Part shown: piece by piece, positions 35,118 to 45,191 of the stretch
Numbering within the stretch: the stretch's first letter is position 1
How the letters are laid out: each line of letters opens with the position of its first letter
Translations under genes and position numbers: made by a program
Assembly: GCA_900104855.1 (NCBI GenBank)
Contig: FNSS01000001.1
Coordinates: 992,001 to 1,056,000 of the forward strand
DNA length: 64,000 nt
DNA from: Rhizobiales bacterium GAS188
GTDB lineage: Bacteria > Pseudomonadota > Alphaproteobacteria > Rhizobiales > Beijerinckiaceae
Direction of reading: 5' to 3'
Notes under the pieces: generated by a model
The model's input: the letters and a program-made list of their open reading frames with translations, nothing else
What the model was told of the DNA's origin: nothing
Databases searched by the model: none

Positions 35118-36134
35118 TTGAACCTTGCTGTTCCGGTCCAAACAGCCACGCCATCGGCCACGGGCGTCGCGCCGCTCGCCGGGCTGGTGGCGCGCGATCT
35201 CGCCAGGGTCAACGAGCTGATCTTGTCGCGCACCGGCTCCGAGGTGGCGCTGATCCCCGAGGTCGCGAACCACCTGATCAGCTCCGGCGGCAAGCGGCTG
35301 CGCCCGATGCTGACGCTCGCCATGGCCATCCTCAACGGCCATGGCGGCGACGCCCATGTCAAACTCGCCGCGAGCGTCGAGTTCATGCACACGGCCACCC
35401 TCCTCCATGACGATGTGGTGGATGAGAGCGATCTGCGACGCGGGCGCAAGAGCGCCCGCATCGTCTGGGGCAACCAGGCGAGCGTGCTCGTCGGCGATTT
35501 CCTCCTGGGCCAGGCCTTCCGCATGATGGTCGAGGCGGGTTTCATGGATGCGCTCGACATTCTCTCGAGTGCCGCATCCGTGATCGCCGAGGGCGAGGTG
35601 ATGCAGCTCGCCACGGCCAAGAATCTGGCGACCGACGAGAAGGCCTACCTCGCCGTCACCGCGGCCAAGACGGCCGAGCTGTTCGCCGCGGCCTGCGAGG
35701 TCGGACCGACCATTGCCGGGCGCGGCGCCGCCGAGCGGCGCGCCTGCCGCGCCTTCGGCATGGCGCTCGGCCAGGCTTTCCAGCTGATCGACGATGCGCT
35801 CGACTATGGCGGCAAGGCGGACGAGATCGGCAAGAATGTCGGCGACGACTTCCGCGAGGGCAAGATCACGCTGCCGGTCATCATCGCCTTCGCGCGGGCC
35901 GATGCCGAGGAACGCGGCTTCTGGCGCCGCGTCATGGAGGCGGGCGAGCTCCGCGACGGCGATCTCGAATGCGCCATCGCGCATCTACGCCGGCACGGCG
36001 CCATCGAGGCGACGATCGCACGGGCCCGCCGCTTCGCCGAGGAGGCCCATCAGGCCTTGTCGATCTATCCCGACAGCGAAATGCGCCGCGCGCTCGCCGA
36101 AGCCGTCGACTTCGCGGTCGAGCGCAACCGCTAG
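35118..36134 (+). CDS. Long-chain polyprenyl diphosphate synthase (octaprenyl/decaprenyl type)
   Basis: Trans-prenyltransferase making the ubiquinone side chain, 338 aa. First Asp-rich motif LLHDDVVDESDLRRG and second LIDDALDYGG are intact, along with GGKRLRPML. Residues before the first DDxxD are small, fitting long products; exact length cannot be read. TTG at 35118 is chosen, with AGGAGG about 9 nt upstream; the frame upstream of it (to 34677) overlaps DUF2007 and is not conserved. Divergent from DUF2007. Confidence 0.93.
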   Translation: MNLAVPVQTATPSATGVAPLAGLVARDLARVNELILSRTGSEVALIPEVANHLISSGGKRLRPMLTLAMAILNGHGGDAHVKLAASVEFMHTATLLHDDVVDESDLRRGRKSARIVWGNQASVLVGDFLLGQAFRMMVEAGFMDALDILSSAASVIAEGEVMQLATAKNLATDEKAYLAVTAAKTAELFAAACEVGPTIAGRGAAERRACRAFGMALGQAFQLIDDALDYGGKADEIGKNVGDDFREGKITLPVIIAFARADAEERGFWRRVMEAGELRDGDLECAIAHLRRHGAIEATIARARRFAEEAHQALSIYPDSEMRRALAEAVDFAVERNR

Positions 36135-36135
36135 T

Positions 36136-36642
36136 CTAATGCCGGGGCATGAGCGCCGCCGCGAGCTCCTCGACGCGTTGCAGCGAGATGCCGTGGCGCT
36201 GCTCCACGGCGAGCGGATGATCGGTCGGCTCGAGCTCGATCGCCGGACGGATGCCGCCAGCTCGTAGGTAAAGGCTGGTCTTCAGCCCCAAGGTCGGCGG
36301 ATAAATCTTGATGGTGTTGCAGAACCAGCCGAACAATGGCGGCTCGTCGTCGAGCGACGAAGCCTCCCATAGCTCCAGGACGCGCCGGAAGCTGCGCTCG
36401 GACACTGATGCCCAAACACCCCAGACAAATTTCTCTTCGCGACCCAGGATCGGGATTTCGAGGCAGCCGCGCACGAAATGATCTTGTTGGGCGATCACGC
36501 ACAAGTCGGGGTCGAGCTTCGAGTGGCCTTCGGGCTCCGCCTCGGGCCGCCCATACCATTGATCGGGCGCCGTGAAGGCGTGATCGAGCGGCAAGCCGCT
36601 AAATTGTTTGCCGCAGCATCGGCAGGTCCATGTGTGATCCAT
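36136..36642 (-). CDS. DUF2199 protein
   Basis: Protein of 168 aa. N-terminal zinc-ribbon-like CRCCGKQFSGLPLDHAF, then APDQWYG, DLCVIAQQDHFVRGCLEIPI, FVWGVWASVSE and a C-terminal acid/His block: the DUF2199 layout. No enzymatic role is established for the family. ATG at 36642 is selected by the family N-terminus (MDHTWTCRCCG); an upstream extension to 36750 covers a tandem repeat and is unlikely to be translated. Convergent with the prenyl synthase, only 1 bp apart. Confidence 0.8.
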   Translation of the reverse strand: MDHTWTCRCCGKQFSGLPLDHAFTAPDQWYGRPEAEPEGHSKLDPDLCVIAQQDHFVRGCLEIPILGREEKFVWGVWASVSERSFRRVLELWEASSLDDEPPLFGWFCNTIKIYPPTLGLKTSLYLRAGGIRPAIELEPTDHPLAVEQRHGISLQRVEELAAALMPRH

Positions 36643-36700
36643 GAATAAGCCTTGGCGCTTTTCGTCTGCGAAGGCTGCCATCTTCGACAAGATGCCGCAA

Positions 36701-36745
36701 GATCGAGGCTTGGACAGATCGAGGCTTGAACAGATGAGACTTGGC
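36701..36745. repeat. 16-bp tandem repeat (x2, third copy degenerate)
   Basis: GATCGAGGCTTGGACA and GATCGAGGCTTGAACA, then GATGAGACTTGGC. It lies in the spacer between the outer-membrane protein gene and the DUF2199 gene, where the minus-strand promoter for DUF2199 would be expected. Confidence 0.75.
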
Positions 36746-36768
36746 GGCAAATTTGTGCGGAAGGTCTC

Positions 36769-37779
36769 TCAGAACCTGTAGAGGGCCTCGGCCAGCACGC
36801 CGTGGCGCTCGCTGAGATAGGTCGTCAGCGGCAGGCGCTCGCCGAAGAGCCGCGCCATGCGATCGGTCTTGAAGCCGTTCGAGCCGTCGAGATACCAGTA
36901 GCGCCCGCCGACCCCGAGGCTGAAGCTTTCCGTCACGGCGTAGCGCAGCATGGCATCGACCTGCCCGCCCCAGCCATGCCCGCGCAAGAAGACGTTGGGC
37001 CTGGAGCCGAGCTGGTCCTGGCGTAGCAGATGGCTATCATCCCCCTTTCCCTGCGCGTAGGGAACGAGCGCCGCATCGACCGTCAATGTGAGTTGCGGCA
37101 GGATGGTGACGGTGCCTTCGGCGCCAATGCGCACCATGTTCCAGGAGGCCGTGTAATCTCCGACCTTCTGGCCGTTGCCGAACAGCACCGTGCCTGGGGG
37201 AGCTGCCGCAAAGCCCGCGCCGAAATCCTCCGGCAGGAACCGCAAGCCCCAGATTCCGACCCCGTCATGCCAATAGCCGTAGCCGATGAAAGGCAGGACC
37301 TTGAGGCTCCCGTAGGTGAGATATTGCGCACCCCAGCCGATATCGACCGTGCCGTAGCGAAGATTGGTGTTCTTCAAGGATGAACTGGTGTTGGAGACCA
37401 GGTCCTGACCGACGAACCAGTCGCGATCGTTCATCTTGCCGCCGCTCATGAAGCCGCCGCCACCCGCATAGGCTTTGACGACGAGCCCGCTCTCGATGTC
37501 GTCGTAACGCCCATAGAGCTCGAGCGACTGGCCGGGGATGTTCTTGTAGGAGAGTTCCGAGGTCGGATTGCCGAGCGTCGGGTCGACGCCGCTGGCGTCG
37601 AAGGCGTAATCGTGGCGACCGCTGCTGTACCAGTAGCGCGCCCCGAGCGTGTAGGCCGGGAGCGCCGAAGTTTCAGGCGGTGGTTCGCTGATCTCGCCCC
37701 GCAGCGCCGTCATGTCCGCGCCCTGCGCCGCGCCGCCGGCCAAGGCTGCGAGCACGCTTCCGATCAGCCAGCCTCGCAT
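36769..37779 (-). CDS. Predicted outer-membrane beta-barrel protein
   Basis: Protein of 336 aa with a signal peptide (MRGWLIGSVLAALAGGAAQG). The mature chain is full of alternating hydrophobic/polar strands rich in Tyr, Trp and Gly (YTLGARYWYSSG, SLELYGRYDDI, GTVDIGWGAQYL, LKVLPFIGYGYWHDGV, FSLGVGGRYWYLDG) and ends with aromatic Phe (ALYRF), the outer-membrane assembly signal. It resembles omptin-like or related 10-12-strand barrels, but I see no protease residues I can assign. Function unknown. Confidence 0.75.
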   Translation of the reverse strand: MRGWLIGSVLAALAGGAAQGADMTALRGEISEPPPETSALPAYTLGARYWYSSGRHDYAFDASGVDPTLGNPTSELSYKNIPGQSLELYGRYDDIESGLVVKAYAGGGGFMSGGKMNDRDWFVGQDLVSNTSSSLKNTNLRYGTVDIGWGAQYLTYGSLKVLPFIGYGYWHDGVGIWGLRFLPEDFGAGFAAAPPGTVLFGNGQKVGDYTASWNMVRIGAEGTVTILPQLTLTVDAALVPYAQGKGDDSHLLRQDQLGSRPNVFLRGHGWGGQVDAMLRYAVTESFSLGVGGRYWYLDGSNGFKTDRMARLFGERLPLTTYLSERHGVLAEALYRF

Positions 37780-37859
37780 CCCGCCCCACCCCTGCTCCGG
37801 TCAGGTGCGGAGCTTGCGCGAAACATGGTTAACGGGTGGTTGAGAAGCCGACACCTCCT

Positions 37860-37907
37860 CATCTCGACGGCCTCTCGTCTCGACACCTCTCCGTCTCGAC
37901 ACTTGCG
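37860..37907. repeat. 16-bp tandem repeat (x3) upstream of glyS
   Basis: Units CATCTCGACGGCCTCT, CGTCTCGACACCTCTC and CGTCTCGACACTTGCG in a row, 60 bp before the glyS ATG, in the divergent spacer with the barrel-protein gene, where glyS promoter elements would be expected. Confidence 0.75.
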
Positions 37908-37966
37908 CCCATGCGCACTAGGGATGGCGCGGCCGCAACCCGACCGCGACGAGCCCGCCAAACGCC

Positions 37967-40123
37967 ATGCCTGATTTGTTGCTTGAACTCTTCTGCGAGG
38001 AGATCCCGGCCCGCATGCAGCGGCGTGCCGCCGAGGATCTGCAGCGTCTCGTCACCAACGCGCTGGTCGAGCGCGGCCTCCTTTATGAGGGCGCTGTGGC
38101 GTTCGTGACGCCGCGGCGGCTGACGCTGCATGTCGCGGGCCTGCCGATCAAGGGGGCCGACACCGCCGAAGAGCGGCGCGGCCCGCGCGTCGGTGCGCCC
38201 GAGGGCGCCCTGCAAGGCTTCCTCAAGAGCGCCGGCCTCACCGATATCGGGCAGGCCCAGATCGTCAAGGACGCGAAGAAGGGCGAGTTCTACACGGCAC
38301 GTATCGAGAAACCCGGCCAGGCGACCATCGCGGCCATCGCCGAGATCGTGCCGGCCGTGGTGGCCGGCTTTCCCTGGCCGAAATCGATGCGCTTCGGGCC
38401 GCAATCGATCGCGACCGATTCGCTGCGCTGGGTGCGCCCCTTGCGCTCACTGCTGTGCACCTTCGGGCCGGAGACCGAGGATCCGGAAGTGGTGCGCTTC
38501 GAGATCGGCGGCATCGCCTCGGGCGACGTCACTTTCGGCCACCGTGTGATGGGGCCGAACGCTCCGATCAAGGTGCGCCGGCTCGAGGACTACACGGCAA
38601 GCCTCGAGAAGGCGAAGGTCGTGCTCGACGCCGCGAGGCGACGCGACATCATCCTGCACGACGCCAAGGACCTTGCTTTCGCGGCGGGGCTCGAGCTGGT
38701 CGAGGACGAGGCGCTGCTCGACGAGGTCTCGGGCCTCGTCGAATGGCCGGTGGTGCTGACCGGCGCTTTCGAACAGGATTTCCTCGCCATCCCGCCGGAG
38801 GTGATCCGGGCCACCATCCGCGCCAACCAGAAATGCTTCGTGCTGCGCGACGCGCAAGGCAAGCTCGCCAACCGCTTCATCCTCGTCGCCAATCTCGAGG
38901 CGAGCGATGGCGGCGCAGCGATCATCGCCGGCAATCAGCGCGTGGTGCGCGCCAGGCTCTCGGACGCCAAATATTTCTGGGAGACGGATCAGAAGCCGCT
39001 GCCGGATTATGCGGACAAGGCCGCGAAGCCGCTCGACCAGCGCCTGGCGAAGCTCGAGGCCCTCGACATCGTCTTCCACGAGAAGCTCGGCACGCAATAT
39101 CAGCGCATCCTGCGCATCGCCGCGCTGGCCAAGGAGCTTGCCGAGGCCACAGGCGCCGACCCTGCGCTCGCCGAGCGCGCCGCCATGCTGGCCAAGGCCG
39201 ATCTGGTCACCGAGATGGTCGGCGAATTCCCCGAATTGCAGGGGCTGATGGGGCGCTATTACGCCGCGCTGCAGGGCGAGCATCCATCCGTCGCCGCCGC
39301 GGTCGAAGAGCATTACAAGCCGCTCGGCCCCTCCGATCGCGTGCCGAGCGATCCTGTCAGCGTCGCGGTGGCGCTTGCCGACAAGCTCGATACGCTCGCC
39401 GGCTTCTGGGCGATCGACGAGAAGCCGACTGGCTCGAAGGACCCCTACGCCTTGCGCAGGGCGGCGCTGGGGGTGATCCGGCTGCTCACCGAGAATGGCG
39501 TGCGATTGCCGCTCGCCCCCTTGCTGCGGCACCATTTCGCGACGCTCGGCGAAGGCCGCAGCCTAGTGGACACTGCCGGTGCCAAGGTCGCGGACCTCCT
39601 GTCCTTCTTCGCCGATCGTCTGAAGGTGCTGCTGCGCGAGCAGGGGGCAAGGCATGACCTCGTCGATGCGGTCTTCGCCCTACCGGGCCAGGATGACCTG
39701 CTGATGGTCGTCCGGCGGGTCGAGGCCTTGGGACAATTCCTCGACACCGAGAACGGCAAGAACCTGCTCGCCGGCTATCGGCGCGCCGCCAATATCCTGC
39801 GTATCGAGGAGAAGAAGGACGGCGTGTCCTATGATGCGGCGCCCGACCCGCATGTGCTCGAGGCACGCGGCCTGCCCGAGGAGAAGACGCTCGCCCATGT
39901 GCTCGAGGCCGCCGCGAACCATGCCCGCGAGCATGTGCTGAAGGAGGATTTCGTTGCCGCCATGGCGTCCCTCGCCGAGCTGCGGCCGGCGGTCGATGCC
40001 TTCTTCGACAAGGTGACGGTCAACGACCCCGATGCGGCGCTGCGCGTGAACCGTCTCAAGCTGCTCTCCGGCCTGCGCCGCGGCGTGCACGAGGTCGCGG
40101 ATTTCTCCAGGATCGAAGGCTGA
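37967..40123 (+). CDS. glyS: Glycyl-tRNA synthetase beta subunit
   Basis: tRNA-recognition chain of the alpha2beta2 enzyme, 718 aa. Opens with the hallmark [18 protein letters not shown]; contains [45 protein letters not shown]-type block and [11 protein letters not shown], and ends with an anticodon-binding DALR-like region ([15 protein letters not shown]). Length is normal. Works with glyQ at 31029-32009. Confidence 0.97.
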   Translation: MPDLLLELFCEEIPARMQRRAAEDLQRLVTNALVERGLLYEGAVAFVTPRRLTLHVAGLPIKGADTAEERRGPRVGAPEGALQGFLKSAGLTDIGQAQIVKDAKKGEFYTARIEKPGQATIAAIAEIVPAVVAGFPWPKSMRFGPQSIATDSLRWVRPLRSLLCTFGPETEDPEVVRFEIGGIASGDVTFGHRVMGPNAPIKVRRLEDYTASLEKAKVVLDAARRRDIILHDAKDLAFAAGLELVEDEALLDEVSGLVEWPVVLTGAFEQDFLAIPPEVIRATIRANQKCFVLRDAQGKLANRFILVANLEASDGGAAIIAGNQRVVRARLSDAKYFWETDQKPLPDYADKAAKPLDQRLAKLEALDIVFHEKLGTQYQRILRIAALAKELAEATGADPALAERAAMLAKADLVTEMVGEFPELQGLMGRYYAALQGEHPSVAAAVEEHYKPLGPSDRVPSDPVSVAVALADKLDTLAGFWAIDEKPTGSKDPYALRRAALGVIRLLTENGVRLPLAPLLRHHFATLGEGRSLVDTAGAKVADLLSFFADRLKVLLREQGARHDLVDAVFALPGQDDLLMVVRRVEALGQFLDTENGKNLLAGYRRAANILRIEEKKDGVSYDAAPDPHVLEARGLPEEKTLAHVLEAAANHAREHVLKEDFVAAMASLAELRPAVDAFFDKVTVNDPDAALRVNRLKLLSGLRRGVHEVADFSRIEG

Positions 40124-40126
40124 GGC

Positions 40127-40660
40127 TCACGCCAGCGGATAGGCGGCCTCGACCACGTAAGGCCCGCCGCCGACCGAGGCTCGCGACGAGAACAGGGCGA
40201 AGCGTGGCACGCTGAAGCGCTGCACCGGGAAGCGTCCCATCGAGGCGATGAAGAAGGCGGCCGCTTCCGCAGGCGTGCCGCGCAGGCGTGCCAGCGTCAC
40301 ATGCGGCGTGAATTTGCGCGTCTCGGGCGGCATGCCGGCACGGCGCGCGATGCTCTCATGCTCGGCCTGCAGCGCCGCGAGCTGCGGCGTCGGGCGCACC
40401 AGCGCCACCAGAGCGCGCGGCTTGGCGCCACCGAAGACGTCGAGGGCATCGAGCGTCAGCTCGATGCTGCGCGGGCGGACCCCGTCGAGGCCGTGTGCGA
40501 AATCATCCGCCGTGCGCCCGTCGATATCGCCCGCGAAACGCAAGGTGACATGGTAATTCGCCGCATCGATCCAGCGGGCTCCGACGAGCCCGCCGCGCAG
40601 CGAGGAGAGCGCCATGGAGACGCCACTGGGAATTTCGAGGCCGGTGAACAGGCGGGGCAT
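40127..40660 (-). CDS. thpR: RNA 2',3'-cyclic phosphodiesterase
   Basis: 2H phosphoesterase of the LigT/ThpR family, 177 aa. Both catalytic motifs are present: HVTL in NYHVTLRFAG and HVTL in TPHVTLARLRG. The start MPRLFTGLEIP is typical of the family; an extension to 40711 overlaps pheA and is rejected. Acts on RNA termini; biological target unclear. Convergent with glyS, 3 bp apart. Confidence 0.92.
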   Translation of the reverse strand: MPRLFTGLEIPSGVSMALSSLRGGLVGARWIDAANYHVTLRFAGDIDGRTADDFAHGLDGVRPRSIELTLDALDVFGGAKPRALVALVRPTPQLAALQAEHESIARRAGMPPETRKFTPHVTLARLRGTPAEAAAFFIASMGRFPVQRFSVPRFALFSSRASVGGGPYVVEAAYPLA

Positions 40661-40707
40661 GGTGTGTTCGGTTGTCTTGTCTAAATCGTCGGGATGAAGT
40701 CGCCGCC

Positions 40708-41589
40708 TCATTTGCCGTTGTCGCGCATCTCCTTGAACGTGTCGCGGAAGGGATGGGCCGGATAGACGCCGAGAATGCGGAACTCGCGCGAGAAGAAATC
40801 CAGCTCCTCGAGGGCGCGCTTCAGGGGCAGGTCATGCGGATGGCCGTCCACCTCGGCATAGAACATGGTGGCGAAGAACTGTCCCTCCACCATGTAGCTC
40901 TCGAGCTTGGTCATGTTGACGCCGTTGGTCGCGAAGCCGCCGAGCGCCTTGTAGAGCGCGGCGGGCAGGTTGCGCACGCGGAAAATGAAACTCGTCACCG
41001 TCTGGCCGTTGCCCGCGGGCGCGCGCTTATCTTCCTTCGACAGGATGATGAAGCGGGTGGTGTTGTGCTTCTCGTCCTCGACATCGTGCATGAGGATGTC
41101 GAGACCATAGATCTCGGCCGCGAGGCTGGTCGCGAGCGAGGCCTTGCCGGCGTCGTTCCACTCGGCGACCTCGCGGGCCGAGCCCGCGGTGTCAGCCGCC
41201 ACATGGGCGCGCAAGCCGAGCTTGCGGATGATCTTGCGGCATTGGCCGAGCGCATGGACATGGCTGTAGACGTCCTTGACGGTCGCGAGGCTGGCCCCCT
41301 TGGGCGCGCAGAGCTGGAAGCGGATCGGCAGGAAATACTCGCCGACGATGTGCAGCCCCGAGCGCGGCAGCAGATGGTGGATGTCGGCGACGCGGCCGGC
41401 GACCGAATTCTCGATCGGGATCATGGCGAGCGAAGCCGGCCCATCGGCGAGCGCCGCGAAGGCGTCCTCGAAGGTCGGGCAGGGCAAGGGCTCCCAATCG
41501 GGGTGGACTTCCTGGCACGCGATATGGGAGTTCGCGCCGCGCTCTCCCTGATATGAGATGATGGTGTTCGAGACGGTCTTCGCGGTCAC
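40708..41589 (-). CDS. pheA: Prephenate dehydratase
   Basis: Converts prephenate to phenylpyruvate in phenylalanine synthesis, 293 aa, monofunctional (no chorismate mutase domain). Catalytic domain: [24 protein letters not shown], and NTTRFIIL with the catalytic Thr-Arg-Phe. The C-terminal ACT domain ([29 protein letters not shown]) is the phenylalanine-sensing part, so feedback control is expected. The ATG overlaps the kdsB stop by 4 bp. Confidence 0.95.
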   Translation of the reverse strand: MTAKTVSNTIISYQGERGANSHIACQEVHPDWEPLPCPTFEDAFAALADGPASLAMIPIENSVAGRVADIHHLLPRSGLHIVGEYFLPIRFQLCAPKGASLATVKDVYSHVHALGQCRKIIRKLGLRAHVAADTAGSAREVAEWNDAGKASLATSLAAEIYGLDILMHDVEDEKHNTTRFIILSKEDKRAPAGNGQTVTSFIFRVRNLPAALYKALGGFATNGVNMTKLESYMVEGQFFATMFYAEVDGHPHDLPLKRALEELDFFSREFRILGVYPAHPFRDTFKEMRDNGK

Positions 41590-42344
41590 AATCTGTCTCC
41601 GGGGGCCGCAACCGCTCTCTCCAGGATAGAGCGGGCGCGTTCGAGGTCGTGGGCGGTGTCGACACCGAGAGGCACGTCGTCGACCAGCATGATGTCGATG
41701 CGCATGCCGGCCTCGACGGCGCGCAGCTGCTCGAGCCGTTCGCGCATCTCGAGCGGCGAAGGCGGCAGCGCCACATAGCGTTCGAGCGCCGCGCGGCGAT
41801 AGGCGTAAAGGCCGATATGGTGCAGCAGCGGCCCCGGCCCGGTCGGCGCCGTAGCGCGGGTGAAATAGAGCGCCCGGAAGCGGGTCGGCGTCAGTTGCGA
41901 GCCGATCGCCTTGACGACCGAAGGGTCGTTGCGCTCCTCCTCGCGGGTGATGACGCAGGCGAGCGTCGCGATATCGACCGAGGCGTCGGCGAGCGGCTCG
42001 ACCGAGGCCGAGATCACGCGCGGATCGATGGTCGGCAAGTCGCCCTGCACATTGACGATCACGTCATGGCGCCGCTGCGGATCGATCTCGCAGAGCGCCT
42101 CGAAGATGCGCGAGGAGCCGTTGACATGGTCGGCCCGCGTCATCACCGCCCTGCCGCCGGCCGCCCGGGTGGCTGCGGCAATCTCCTCGCTATCAGTCGC
42201 GACCACGACCTCCCCGATCCGAGATTCGCAGGCGCGCCGCCAGACATGCACGATCATCGGCTCGCCCGCGATCAGGGCGAGGGGCTTGTTCGGCAGGCGG
42301 GTGGCCGCGAGCCGTGATGGAATGAGGATGATGGGGTCGGGCAT
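41586..42344 (-). CDS. kdsB: 3-deoxy-manno-octulosonate cytidylyltransferase
   Basis: Activates Kdo as CMP-Kdo for lipopolysaccharide core synthesis; 252 aa. Family blocks: [17 protein letters not shown]-type N-terminus ([18 protein letters not shown]), [35 protein letters not shown] and [19 protein letters not shown] at 42344 fits the family; a frame extension to 42362 adds six residues. Order kdsB-pheA, divergent from a membrane cytochrome c, is a familiar one in the order. Confidence 0.96.
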   Translation of the reverse strand: MPDPIILIPSRLAATRLPNKPLALIAGEPMIVHVWRRACESRIGEVVVATDSEEIAAATRAAGGRAVMTRADHVNGSSRIFEALCEIDPQRRHDVIVNVQGDLPTIDPRVISASVEPLADASVDIATLACVITREEERNDPSVVKAIGSQLTPTRFRALYFTRATAPTGPGPLLHHIGLYAYRRAALERYVALPPSPLEMRERLEQLRAVEAGMRIDIMLVDDVPLGVDTAHDLERARSILERAVAAPGDRL

Positions 42345-42549
42345 GGGCAATTCCGGTCGCACGGCGCCGAACCGAACCCATGGCCCGGCCGGCAGCCCCT
42401 CGCCGGCGAGCGGCGAAAAGTAGCATCTGGATTGGGCTTATACGAGTTGCGCGGATGGGCGCAATGCGGCTATGGCGTCTCGCAAGGCAAAGACTCTCCC
42501 GCAACGGGAAGAGTCAGGGCGACAGCGAGAGCGCGGAGACGACAGCGCG

Positions 42550-43155
42550 ATGGATTCCTTCGAATTCAACAAGATTGCGGGGGCCGTGCTCGGCACCCTC
42601 CTCTTTGTGATGGCGCTGAGCGTCGTTTCGGGCGGCCTGTTCACTCCCGCGAAGCCCGCCATTCCGGGCTACGACCTGCCGTCGGCGGTGGTCGAGGGGG
42701 CAGGCACTGCGGCCGCCGAACCGGCCGTGCCGCTTCCGGTGCTGCTCGCCAAGGCCGATCCGGCCGCTGGCCAGAGGAGGGCCGCCATCTGCTCGACCTG
42801 CCATTCCTTCGGCAAGGGTGAGGCCTCGAAGCCCACCGGCCCGAATCTGTGGGGTGTGGTCGGGCGCGCGCATGCGGCCGACAAGGATTTCGAATACTCG
42901 ACCGCGAACAAGGAAATGGGCGCCAAGGGCGAGAAATGGACCTATGACGCCATCTTCACCTTCATCAAGAACCCGAAGGCTGATATGCCCGGCACGAAGA
43001 TGACCTTCATCGGCATGCCCAAAGCCGAGGACCGCGCCGCCGTCTTGGCTTATCTGCGCACCCTTTCGGACGATCCCGTGCCGCTGCCCCAGGTGACCGC
43101 CGAGGCGCAGCCCGCAGCCGGCGACGGGAAACCGGCGGAGCCCCCGAAGAAGTGA
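42550..43155 (+). CDS. Membrane-anchored c-type cytochrome (CycM-like)
   Basis: 201 aa: N-terminal uncleaved helix (IAGAVLGTLLFVMALSVVSGG), a Pro/Ala-rich linker, then a class I cytochrome c domain with heme motif CSTCH (ICSTCHSFGKGE), GPNLWGVVGR, FTFIKNPKADMPGTKMTFIGM with the axial Met, and AAVLAYLRTLSD. A Pro/Glu/Ala tail follows. This layout matches CycM of Bradyrhizobium, which passes electrons to the aa3 oxidase, so it is a likely electron donor for the oxidase encoded at 5142-11382. Confidence 0.9.
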   Translation: MDSFEFNKIAGAVLGTLLFVMALSVVSGGLFTPAKPAIPGYDLPSAVVEGAGTAAAEPAVPLPVLLAKADPAAGQRRAAICSTCHSFGKGEASKPTGPNLWGVVGRAHAADKDFEYSTANKEMGAKGEKWTYDAIFTFIKNPKADMPGTKMTFIGMPKAEDRAAVLAYLRTLSDDPVPLPQVTAEAQPAAGDGKPAEPPKK

Positions 43156-43267
43156 AGTCGGCCGGCGCCGCGCGCGCCGCATCGACATCGGCTTGCCTCA
43201 ATCGCGCTGTTGATCGCAGAATGAAGGGCCCCAAGGGCTCGATTCTCGATGAAGAGGCGCTCACGCC

Positions 43268-45151
43268 ATGACATTCGCGCCGAAGCGGCCATTGGTCCTC
43301 ACGAGACGCGGTGTCGGGCGCTTGGCGATGGCATTGGCGGCGGCGCGACTGCCAGGCATGGCCCTGGCGGCGGAAGAGGAAGCCGAGACGCATGGCCTGT
43401 CCGCCTTCGGCGATCTCGCCATGCCGCCCGATTTCAAGCGTTTCAGCTATGTGAACCCCGACGCGCCCAAAGGCGGCACCCTGGTGATCCAGTTGCGCGC
43501 CGCGGGCGGCAACCAGAATTTCGATACCTTCAACACACTGAACGTCCATACCTTCAAGGGCGACGGTGCGGCCGGCATGGATGCGACCTTCGACACCTTG
43601 ATGAGCGGTGGCGGAGATGAGCCCGATTCGCTCTACGGGCTCGTGGCGCGTGCCGTGCGGGTTTCGGCCGACAAGCTCACCTATCGCTTTCTGCTGCGGC
43701 CGGAAGCGCGGTTTTCCGACGGCACGCGCCTGACGGCACGCGATGTCGCCTTCTCGCTGATGATCCTCAAGACCAAGGGCCATCCCTCCGAGCGCGCCGT
43801 CTTGACCCAATTCCTGTCGGCCGAGGCCGAGGGCGACGATGTCGTGGCCGTGCGCCTCTCCGACAAGCGCAGCCGCGACCTGCATCTCGTCGTCGCCTCG
43901 CTGCCGATCTTCTCGGCGACCTATTGGAGCACGCGCGATTACGAAGCCTCGACGCTCGACCCGCCGCTGGGCTCTGGCGCCTACAAGGTGGGGCGCTTCG
44001 AGCAGGGCCGCTTCATCGAATTCGAGCGCGTGCCCGATTATTGGGCCAAGGATTTGCCCGTGAATGTCGGGACCAATAATTTCGATCGCATCCGCTACGA
44101 ATATTATCGCGACCGGCAAGTGGCTTTCGAGGCTTTCAAGGCCGGCAAGATCAATTTCAACGAGGAATACACTTCGCGCATCTGGGCCACGCAATATGAC
44201 TTTCCGGCGGTGCGCGACGGGCGCGTCAAGAAGGAGGAGCTGCCGAGCGGCGCGCCGGTCGGCTCGCAAGGATGGTATTTCAATTTGAGGCGCGCGATGT
44301 TCCGCGATCCGCGCATCCGCGAGGCGATCGGCCTCGTCTTCGACTTCGAGTGGACCAACAAGAATATCATGTATTCCGCCTATAAGCGGACCACTTCCTT
44401 CTTCGAGAACTCCGACATGAAGGCCGTCGGCAAGCCGGGGCCCGAGGAGCTGGCCTTGCTGGAACCCTGGAAGGGCAAGATTCCCGACGAGTGCTTCGGC
44501 GAGCCCTATCTGCCGCCGGTCTCGGACGGCTCGGGCTCGGACCGCAATCTGCTGCGCCAGGCCGACCAATTGCTGCAGCAAGCCGGATGCAAGCGCGACG
44601 GCAGCCTCCTCAAGCTGCCGTCAGGCCAGCCATTCGAGATCGAGTTCCTCGACTTCCAGGCGGCCTTGCAGCCGCATACCGAGCCCTTCCAGGCCAATCT
44701 GAAGCGGCTCGGCATCAGCTGCCGTTCACGCATCGTCGATGCCGCGCAATATCATTCGCGCATGGATCAGTTCGATTTCGACGTCGCCAGCATGGCGCTC
44801 GGCGGCTCGCGCACGCCAGGCGACGTCTTGCGGATCGTCTATGGCTCGGAGGCGGCGACGACACCGGGTTCGCGCAACATCGCCGGAATCGCCGACCCCG
44901 CCATCGATGCTGTGATCGACAAGATCGCCAATGCGAAGACACGCGCGGAGCTCAACATCGCCTGCCGCGTGCTCGACCGCATGTTGCGGGCCGGCCGCTA
45001 CTGGGTGCCCATGTGGTATAAGAACCAGAGCCTGATCGCCTATTGGGACATCTTCGCCCGTCCGCAAACCCAACCGAAATACGGCACGGGCGCGCCTGAC
45101 ACCTGGTGGGTCGATCCGAAGAAGGCAGCCAAGGTCGGCCTCAACCCGTGA
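43268..45151 (+). CDS. Oligopeptide ABC transporter substrate-binding protein, YejA-like
   Basis: Family 5 periplasmic binding protein, 627 aa. N-terminus has a Tat-like TRRGVGRLAMALAAA and a signal-peptide core. Typical YejA text: GLSAFGDLAMPPDFKRFSYVNPDAPKGG, FNTLNVHTFKGD, FDTLMSGGGDEPDSLYGLVA, and RYWVPMWYKNQSLIAYWDIFARP near the C-terminus. It heads the importer operon. Yej systems import peptides including microcin-C-type compounds and help resist host antimicrobial peptides (established in enterobacteria and Brucella). Confidence 0.93.
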   Translation: MTFAPKRPLVLTRRGVGRLAMALAAARLPGMALAAEEEAETHGLSAFGDLAMPPDFKRFSYVNPDAPKGGTLVIQLRAAGGNQNFDTFNTLNVHTFKGDGAAGMDATFDTLMSGGGDEPDSLYGLVARAVRVSADKLTYRFLLRPEARFSDGTRLTARDVAFSLMILKTKGHPSERAVLTQFLSAEAEGDDVVAVRLSDKRSRDLHLVVASLPIFSATYWSTRDYEASTLDPPLGSGAYKVGRFEQGRFIEFERVPDYWAKDLPVNVGTNNFDRIRYEYYRDRQVAFEAFKAGKINFNEEYTSRIWATQYDFPAVRDGRVKKEELPSGAPVGSQGWYFNLRRAMFRDPRIREAIGLVFDFEWTNKNIMYSAYKRTTSFFENSDMKAVGKPGPEELALLEPWKGKIPDECFGEPYLPPVSDGSGSDRNLLRQADQLLQQAGCKRDGSLLKLPSGQPFEIEFLDFQAALQPHTEPFQANLKRLGISCRSRIVDAAQYHSRMDQFDFDVASMALGGSRTPGDVLRIVYGSEAATTPGSRNIAGIADPAIDAVIDKIANAKTRAELNIACRVLDRMLRAGRYWVPMWYKNQSLIAYWDIFARPQTQPKYGTGAPDTWWVDPKKAAKVGLNP

Positions 45152-45191
45152 AGCGCGGAGGTGCCGCAGGCGTGCCGACGACAGGCGGTCA